A stretch of DNA of 21,724 nucleotides from JAQICJ01 sp041686345. GTDB taxonomy: Bacteria > Myxococcota_A > Polyangia > HGW-17. Positions 16,710 to 21,724 of this stretch are shown here, in pieces (position 1 is the first letter of the stretch; every line of letters begins with the position of its first letter). Under the pieces are notes generated by a model. It saw only the letters and a list, made by a program, of their open reading frames with translations. It searched no databases and was not told where the DNA came from. Location: contig JAWLEA010000049.1 in the NCBI GenBank assembly GCA_041686345.1, forward strand, positions 1 to 21,724. Reading direction: 5' to 3'. The position numbers and the translations under genes are program-made.

Positions 16710-17151
16710 GCTTGTTTTGTCCTTACCGGCTGCTGAAATAAATTGACAACCCCTGAAAACTGATGAGTTTTTTGCAAAAAATAAGAACTGGTCAGTGCAG
16801 CCATGGGAATGAAAATTTTCGTGTGATTCCAGAAAACCGGGTATTTTGTGAAAAGTCCGGCAATGGATAATCGCCTTGTGAGGAATTTCCTGCTCTTTGT
16901 AAGTTTGGAGGAAGATTCCTGAAAATTCAGGCAGGAAACTTGAATTAACAGAATCATAAGAAAAAGCAACGATTTTGATAATTAATCCGGAGGAAGGGAG
17001 ACCCGATTATTCGGTTTTTGTCTTAGAAAGCGTCTACGTTCAGGTATATAAGGAGAAGTGACTTTAAGGATATAGTCTGTTATTATAAATTTTGAATTTA
17101 AATTCATCCAGAATCATTCCACCTTATTCGAATATTTTAAGGAGTTCAATT
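16710..17151. other. Divergent intergenic region between typA and the outer-membrane barrel gene
   Basis: This 442-bp gap holds no convincing gene. It includes an inverted repeat TTTCCTGC (16886-16893) / GCAGGAAA (16931-16938), with an inner CCTGAA-AA-TTCAGG pair nearby, which would fall in the typA leader on the minus strand. A candidate plus-strand promoter lies at 17058-17086. The 87-codon minus-strand frame at 16706-16969 needs a TTG start and is not supported. Confidence 0.6.
17058..17086 (+). promoter_or_regulatory. Candidate promoter for the outer-membrane barrel gene
   Basis: GTGACT (17058-17063), a 17-bp spacer and TATTAT (17081-17086) give a reasonable sigma-70-type arrangement about 65 bp before the start codon. 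Confidence 0.35.
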
Positions 17152-17835
17152 ATGTCTTTTCGCCTTGCTATGGCTTTTCTTTGTGTTTTTCTTCTTTTTT
17201 TCACTTCAACTTCAGGTAAAGTTTACGGAAGTGATAACTCCCAATCCGAAGCTTCAGGTAAAACAAAAAAGGAACCGGCTCCAGTCAAGGAGTCTATCCC
17301 TTTCAAATCCATGTTTAACCAGGGAGTTATCCAGGCAGGTTTCAGTTTCAACTACTTTTTTAGAAATTTTGATTTTGAAGTAGAATCAGAAGGATATGAT
17401 TTTGAACGCAAAATAACTACCATGGGCTTTTCGGCAAATTTGGGTTATTTTATTGTGGAAGCCTTGAGTTTGTTTACAGATTTTTCCTATTCCAGTTATG
17501 ATCAACAACAGGAAAGCTTTGGTTACAGAATTGTGGAAGCGGCAATTTCAGGAGGATTACATTATTATCATTTCCTTAACCCAAATCTTTTTCTGGTTTC
17601 AGGTGTTGGATTTTTTTATCACCATCGCAATTCTCAGGATCTGAGTTTCGCTGATTATTTTGGAGGATTAGTGGATCTGAGTGTCGGGATTCCGTTAAAT
17701 TCATATGTTGCAGTGGAAGCAGGTTGCCGAGTCAGGTATCTTTTTAGCGGCGAAGCTGAAGAAGATTCTTTTAATAGCGCAAATCTAAGTGGATATGGCT
17801 TTGAAGGCAGATTGGCTTTGCAGATATTTTTTTAA
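17152..17835 (+). CDS. Small outer-membrane beta-barrel protein
   Basis: 227 residues. A signal peptide (1-26, ending SGKVYG) is followed by a short Lys/Glu/Ser linker and about eight amphipathic strands with alternating aromatic residues (for example AGFSFNYFF, GGLHYYHFL, SGVGFFYHH). It ends LALQIFF, with a terminal Phe as in barrels assembled by BAM. This is the size and pattern of OmpA/OmpX-type eight-stranded barrels, which act as envelope structural or adhesion proteins; the exact family is not recognised. ATG 17152 is chosen because TAAGGAG (17138-17144) precedes it by seven bases; the longer frame from 17092 would use TTG and bury the signal peptide. Confidence 0.75.
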   Translation: MSFRLAMAFLCVFLLFFTSTSGKVYGSDNSQSEASGKTKKEPAPVKESIPFKSMFNQGVIQAGFSFNYFFRNFDFEVESEGYDFERKITTMGFSANLGYFIVEALSLFTDFSYSSYDQQQESFGYRIVEAAISGGLHYYHFLNPNLFLVSGVGFFYHHRNSQDLSFADYFGGLVDLSVGIPLNSYVAVEAGCRVRYLFSGEAEEDSFNSANLSGYGFEGRLALQIFF

Positions 17836-17861
17836 TTCAAAATGCAAAATTACGGTTAATA

Positions 17862-17898
17862 TTTTATACTTTTTTTGTTACAATCAAAGAGTATAAAA
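17862..17898. other. Inverted repeat TTTTATACT / AGTATAAAA
   Basis: A perfect 9-bp inverted repeat with a 19-base loop lies between the barrel gene and the kinase gene. It could form a hairpin at the 3' end of the barrel transcript or be an operator. There is no T-run after the stem, so it is not a classical terminator. Confidence 0.4.
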
Positions 17899-17930
17899 AG
17901 ACTTCGATTACCAAAAAATCCTGTAATTCT

Positions 17931-17973
17931 TTTGTCAGGTAACTTGGTTTTATTATCAGATTTGTCAGGGTAA
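17931..17973 (+). repeat. Direct repeat before the kinase gene
   Basis: TTTGTCAGGTAA (17931-17942) and TTTGTCAGGGTAA (17961-17973) recur 30 bp apart. The second contains the AGGG ribosome site for the kinase ATG at 17978. A spacing of about three helical turns would suit a regulator binding one face of the DNA. Confidence 0.4.
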
Positions 17974-17977
17974 TTTT

Positions 17978-19207
17978 ATGAAAGAAACTCCTTTTCCAGT
18001 AGGTATGGTACTGGAAAATAAATTTCGTCTGGAAAAGCTTGTTGGAATGGGTGCTGCGGGAGTAGTATATCTAGGGTACGATCTTTTTCTGCAAAGACAT
18101 GTTGCCATCAAGGTTCTCAGAACCAAAGCCAGTTATGATCGGGAGCACATCAAAAAATTCCGTCAGGAAGCCATTACCATGGCAACCATTAAACACCTCA
18201 ATATTGTTCAAATCTTCTCTTTTGGCGAAAAAGACGGCTACTATTATTTTGTCATGGAATATATTGCCGGTCAGACTCTCGAGGTTTTTTTGCAGGATTT
18301 TTACCAAGGTGATAATAAATTTCTTTCTCTTGATGTTGCCATTGGTCTGATATCACAGATTTGCAGCGGACTCAGTGCTGTTCACAACAAAGGAATCGCC
18401 CACCGGGATGTAAAGCCCGGCAATGTGCTGATCTCCAAAGATGATTACCATATAGCTCTGACAGACTTTGGCCTCACTTCATTGACTTCTTCTCCCGAGA
18501 ACAATAAATATGTCGAAGGAACTCCTCTGTATCTCGCTCCCGAAAGAATCAAATCCGGCAAGGAACATTTGCAATTTGCCAATCTCTCCGATATTTATGC
18601 AGTTGGTTGTGTGTTTTACGAAATGCTTTCGGGTCAACCGCCCTATTATAGTAAAAATGTAGTCCAACTTCTTTCCAAGCATCTGTCTTCTCCCATTCCC
18701 AATATTTCTGAAAAACGCCCGGAACTTCCCATCTATGTGGACCGCATCATCAACAAAGCAATGGCCAAGGATCCCAAAAACAGATATCAAAGCTGTAAGG
18801 AGTTCAAAAAAGATCTTCTCAACGCCAGGATGCCCCAAAACAAAATTCAGAGAAAACAGCAGATGGTGCTGGTTTTTGATGATGGCGAGACTGGAACAAA
18901 AATCAATGATTTTTTTTCCCAGTTGAGTGCAATCATCGAAGTTGCTCTTATTTGGGATTATAAAAACGGAATTGATTTAGCTTTCAGTGAAAAGCCTGAT
19001 GCTATAGTTGTGATCGAACGCTCTGATTTTTCTCTTTTGGAGTTATGTTCTATTTTAAGTGAATTGAAAATTCCCATTTATCTTTTCATTGGTGATGGAA
19101 GCAGTTCCAAGGTTTTTATCTACAGGGAACTGGGAGTGGAAGGAATTTATTCTTCAACCCTTGATATAGATAAAATGGGAAAGCAGATTATCAACAAAAT
19201 TCTTTAA
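17978..19207 (+). CDS. Eukaryotic-type Ser/Thr protein kinase with degenerate receiver-like C-terminus
   Basis: 409 residues. The kinase domain (about 16-282) is complete: Gly loop GMGAAGVVY (23-31), VAIK with Lys45, Glu64, HRDVKPGN (142-149), DFG (163-165) and APE (187-189). It should be active, phosphorylating Ser/Thr. The usual C-terminal membrane helix and PASTA repeats are absent. Instead, residues about 296-409 show the alternating strand/helix pattern of a response-regulator receiver: VLVFDD, PDAIVVIE, IPIYLFIGD, LGVEGIYSS. At the phosphoacceptor position the normal Asp appears to be Ile346 followed by Glu347, so it would not be phosphorylated in the normal way. AGGG (17967-17970) precedes the ATG. 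The stop overlaps that of the convergent gene by four bases. Confidence 0.85.
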   Translation: MKETPFPVGMVLENKFRLEKLVGMGAAGVVYLGYDLFLQRHVAIKVLRTKASYDREHIKKFRQEAITMATIKHLNIVQIFSFGEKDGYYYFVMEYIAGQTLEVFLQDFYQGDNKFLSLDVAIGLISQICSGLSAVHNKGIAHRDVKPGNVLISKDDYHIALTDFGLTSLTSSPENNKYVEGTPLYLAPERIKSGKEHLQFANLSDIYAVGCVFYEMLSGQPPYYSKNVVQLLSKHLSSPIPNISEKRPELPIYVDRIINKAMAKDPKNRYQSCKEFKKDLLNARMPQNKIQRKQQMVLVFDDGETGTKINDFFSQLSAIIEVALIWDYKNGIDLAFSEKPDAIVVIERSDFSLLELCSILSELKIPIYLFIGDGSSSKVFIYRELGVEGIYSSTLDIDKMGKQIINKIL

Positions 19208-20703
19208 AACCAGCCCATTCCTTTTCCGGCTTTCTGGTTTGTTGTTACCAGTACCGGATTGGGAGCGGTATGAATTGTAAATTCATCCTTGTTTTCAGAG
19301 TCGGTAATTTCGAGGAATCTTGAAGAAAAAAGATGTAATTTATTCAGGGGGGAGACGATTACAGGTATATCTCCGGACCAACTGCCAGGGGGTGAATTTT
19401 CAGAATAAATAACTGTAATAGCGGGATGTTTCAGTAATTCTGCCATGGAACCGCTGCTCAGGGATTTAATATCTTTAACTGCCAACAATGCTCCATATCC
19501 TTTGCAATGCAGATATTGAAGCAGGTGATTGAGCTTTTTGCGAGCAAGGAGGGAGTCTTTTTTAAGGTGGATTAAGTATCTGATAATGCCACTGCCAGTT
19601 CCAACAACTTCTTTGCTGTTGAAAAGCTGTTTTATATTGGCAAGTTCGGGAAAGTCAAAGGGGACTTTGGTGAAAGGAGGAGTGAAGGTTCTGATTGAAT
19701 TGAGATAGACTGTATTTTCACCCTTGTTCATTTCGGGCTGGAGACAAAACAGCAGGCGAAATGGAGTCTGCAGTTCATCCCAGAGTCTCTGGCAGATTAT
19801 GCTGGTGTAACGACTGAGATCAGAATCGGAAGTAGCCAGATATTGTTTCTTTTGTTTGGTTTTTTGTTTTTCAACCATGCTTTCGGTGATTATGGGCAGG
19901 TTTTTGGTGCCGTGAGTTTTGGCCAAATGGCTGGAAATAGAGATCAATTTACTTTTTTGGGGATCAAAAGCCAGCAGAGTATCCGGACCGGCTTCGATAG
20001 CTTGTCCGGGGATGAATTCCACCGGAACTGGAAATTTTTTGTGGGCGGGATCCCAGATTCCGCCGGAACAAAGTCCATGGAAGGAATTTTTGTTTTCAGC
20101 CCAGAGGACAACAGAAAGATCGGGATAGTAAAAACTGCCCCGATGAGGAAGTTCCGGTTCGGAAATCATGATGGTGGCCATCTGGTCTTCGTGAGGCAAG
20201 GTCAGGATCTTGAAAAAAGCTTTTGAGAGTTTTGACAGTGATTGGGCCCAGATATTTTTGATTGCCGAGGATAGAACACTGAATCTGGTTTGCAGGTTTG
20301 CCGGAGGATCCATGATGAATCTGGGTTGAAACATCTTGTAAGCAGCAGGCAGTCCCATATCTTCACTGTTCAAAATCCCTCTGATCACAAGGGGGCCTGG
20401 AATTTTGTTCTGGAGGAACTTCTTGAGATTTTTGGCCAGATTTTCAGGAAGAGGATAGCGTTTCAACTCGTTGCTGATGTTGTTGTCGTGTTCAGTTGAA
20501 GTAAGCCAGTTGAGGTTGTTTTTGTCGATAAATTCCCAGCCGGAATAATGGGAAATTACTTTAAGCTTTGGGATTTTTGTTTTAAAGGGAAGATTGTGGC
20601 AGATTTTATCACATCTTTTGTCGAGAAAATGCAGAGTTCTGATTCTGCCAAAATATTTTTCTCCATCGGGTGAATCAAGGAAGGAAATAAAGTTTTTTTC
20701 CAT
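19204..20703 (-). CDS. PEP synthase/pyruvate-phosphate dikinase-like protein, probably degenerate
   Basis: 499 residues, tentative. Residues about 145-225 resemble the PEP-synthase ATP-binding domain (AIKNIWAQSLSK, then a MATIMI strand). Residues about 300-345 resemble its end (an IICQRLWDELQTPFR helix, then VYLNSIRTFTP, like the usual Q-x-R-P segment). Residues about 367-451 resemble the swivelling phosphohistidine domain (GTGSGIIRYL, ALLAVKD, then IPVIVSP). Where active enzymes have a Gly-Gly-x-x-Ser-His motif this protein reads SPPGSWSGD, so the catalytic His seems lost. It is also shorter than PEP synthase and lacks the PEP-binding barrel. It is perhaps a scaffold or regulator. ATG 20703 has a good AGGAG site about seven bases upstream. 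Confidence 0.5.
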   Translation of the reverse strand: MEKNFISFLDSPDGEKYFGRIRTLHFLDKRCDKICHNLPFKTKIPKLKVISHYSGWEFIDKNNLNWLTSTEHDNNISNELKRYPLPENLAKNLKKFLQNKIPGPLVIRGILNSEDMGLPAAYKMFQPRFIMDPPANLQTRFSVLSSAIKNIWAQSLSKLSKAFFKILTLPHEDQMATIMISEPELPHRGSFYYPDLSVVLWAENKNSFHGLCSGGIWDPAHKKFPVPVEFIPGQAIEAGPDTLLAFDPQKSKLISISSHLAKTHGTKNLPIITESMVEKQKTKQKKQYLATSDSDLSRYTSIICQRLWDELQTPFRLLFCLQPEMNKGENTVYLNSIRTFTPPFTKVPFDFPELANIKQLFNSKEVVGTGSGIIRYLIHLKKDSLLARKKLNHLLQYLHCKGYGALLAVKDIKSLSSGSMAELLKHPAITVIYSENSPPGSWSGDIPVIVSPLNKLHLFSSRFLEITDSENKDEFTIHTAPNPVLVTTNQKAGKGMGWF

Positions 20704-20862
20704 TGATATTCTCCTGTTATATACATTCCCAATTAAAACTGGTAATTAAAATCGTAAATCTGAAATTATAATTCAAGTTTACAATCTCAGTTTGGAAAGG
20801 GATGGATAATATTTGGAACTAATTTTATGCGAATGATACTAATAGAAATAGGATATTTTGAT
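20704..20862. other. Gap between the SprT-like gene and the PEP-synthase-like gene
   Basis: An AT-rich stretch of 159 bp. It contains the AGGAG site for the downstream minus-strand gene and a minus-strand TATAAT (20765-20770), but no matching -35 box. Nothing else is recognised. Confidence 0.5.
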
Positions 20863-21724
20863 TTAGAAGTAAAGGAGGCGGGTGATATTTTCTTTTTCCC
20901 AGCGCTTGGCTTTGATGAAAAATTCGTATTTGCGTTCGGCCTGATGGAACTCCTGGGTGTGATATCGGCGACGTCCGTTGACTTCCGGAGCACCGAATAC
21001 CTGGTGGAGCATTTCATGATAAATTATTGATTCAATAAAAAAATCAGGGACAAATTTGCGATCGAGGGAACAGTGTATACGAATAATTTTATCTTCAACC
21101 GAGTAGGTTCCCATTTTGACGGTCTTGTGATGCCGGGGAATTCCGGTCAGAATCCTGCCCCAGGTGATTTTAGCCTTGATTTTATTGTTGAAATATTTTT
21201 TGTTTAATTTGTTAAACAATTTTTGGAGGTTGTGATAATTGCCCTGAGTTCTGATTTTGGGCTTGTTTTTTATGGGAGGAGCTTCCCTGATCATATATTC
21301 GTTGCGATCTATATATTCTTCAAGAATTTCAGAACTGGCTTCGTCAGCATTTTCGATATAGCGAGCCAGGGCTTTGATAGTAAAGAAATCGCCTTTGATG
21401 AACATATGATGAATTCTGACTTTGTGAACACCTTTGACCTTTTTTACTGAAATAATCGAACTGCGGTTGTCAGTGATGGTGAGATCGAGCTTGCCTTGCA
21501 TGTGGGCTGCTATTCGATTGTGAAGGTTGCGGGTTTCTGTTTGGTTGAACTTGTTGGGGAAGGGCAGAGGTTTCTGTTGCAGCTTTGGCAATGAATTTTC
21601 ATCGGTTATCGGTTTGGGCCGGGCGGCTATTCTTCCGGGCAGTTTTCCCCTTTGCCGTTTTTTACGGATGAGTTTAAGTCGTTGTTGACTATTGTAAGGA
21701 AAACAGAATGATCTCTGGTGAAGA
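20863..21724 (-). CDS. SprT-like zinc metallopeptidase domain protein, 5' end beyond window
   Basis: A HEMLH zinc motif (about 53 residues before the end) lies in an IIYHEMLHQVFG helix, followed by YHTQEFHQAERKY, whose first His is the expected third ligand. This spacing matches SprT-like and YgjP-like metallopeptidases, some of which cleave DNA-protein crosslinks in eukaryotes (Spartan); bacterial roles are mostly unknown. The N-terminal 120 residues are basic and not recognised. The frame has no ATG or GTG: the only standard start inside the window is a TTG at 21591 with no ribosome site. The frame stays open to the last base, adding a basic stretch rich in Arg, Lys and Gln, so I treat it as running off the right edge. 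Confidence 0.68.
   Translation of the reverse strand, partial: LHQRSFCFPYNSQQRLKLIRKKRQRGKLPGRIAARPKPITDENSLPKLQQKPLPFPNKFNQTETRNLHNRIAAHMQGKLDLTITDNRSSIISVKKVKGVHKVRIHHMFIKGDFFTIKALARYIENADEASSEILEEYIDRNEYMIREAPPIKNKPKIRTQGNYHNLQKLFNKLNKKYFNNKIKAKITWGRILTGIPRHHKTVKMGTYSVEDKIIRIHCSLDRKFVPDFFIESIIYHEMLHQVFGAPEVNGRRRYHTQEFHQAERKYEFFIKAKRWEKENITRLLYF

Noticed and set aside
16706..16969. 87-codon minus-strand frame ending at the typA start (ATGA overlap)
   Set aside because: The overlap is attractive, but the start would be TTG without a ribosome site, and the frame crosses the inverted-repeat region; the peptide is not recognisable.
19843..20226. 127-codon plus-strand frame
   Set aside because: It is antisense to the PEP-synthase-like gene, which has a strong ribosome site and ordered similarity to a known family.
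21712..21724. Third copy of the dispersed element at the right edge (CTGGTGAAGA)
   Set aside because: Only ten bases match, and they lie inside the open SprT-like frame; chance similarity is likely.

Overview
The window looks like a chromosomal segment from a Gram-negative, moderately AT-rich bacterium. Two predicted outer-membrane beta-barrel proteins with signal peptides imply a diderm envelope. A core translational GTPase gene (typA), a nickel/cobalt uptake operon and a eukaryotic-type Ser/Thr kinase point to a free-living or environmental lineage. I see no phage, transposase, CRISPR, rRNA or tRNA gene. I cannot place it in a phylum from sequence alone. Many proteins look like divergent members of known families, as expected for a poorly sampled lineage.

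Layout. Positions 1-442 hold a two-copy tandem repeat with palindromic and terminator-like elements. Positions 443-3993 hold a membrane-microdomain cluster: an NfeD-like protein with an Asp-Gly repeat segment, followed by two tandem flotillin/SPFH paralogues. Positions 4425-6020 encode a DcaP-like porin with a long charged N-terminal linker. Positions 6078-8300 encode a Ski2/Hel308-like helicase that also carries a helix-hairpin-helix and a SWIM zinc finger. Positions 8377-10911 encode a large membrane enzyme of the alkaline phosphatase superfamily, closest in motif style to eukaryotic GPI ethanolamine-phosphate transferases. Positions 11050-12150 encode a saccharopine-dehydrogenase-like Rossmann protein, preceded by an intergenic region rich in inverted repeats. 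Positions 12249-14715 are a cbiM-PDGLE-cbiQ-cbiO metal-uptake operon with a NikR-type inverted repeat just upstream. typA lies on the minus strand at 14886-16709. An outer-membrane barrel (17152) and a Ser/Thr kinase with a degenerate receiver-like tail (17978) follow on the plus strand. Two minus-strand genes close the window: a degenerate PEP-synthase-like protein (19204-20703) and a SprT-like metallopeptidase that runs off the right edge.

The clearest functional units are the NfeD/flotillin cluster and the metal transporter. In the transporter, CbiM supplies the binding site, the PDGLE protein with its histidine-rich loop is the accessory component, CbiQ is the transmembrane coupling protein and CbiO is the ATPase. 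The PDGLE component and the upstream operator-like site argue for nickel over cobalt.

The most unusual observations are: (1) a diverged intergenic element of about 160 bp present twice (4116-4273 and 14717-14878), each time downstream of a plus-strand operon; (2) the candidate NikR operator; (3) several apparent pseudo-enzymes or pseudo-domains (altered metal ligands in the phosphatase-superfamily protein, a receiver domain lacking its Asp, a PEP-synthase swivel domain lacking its His); and (4) the helicase-HhH-SWIM architecture.
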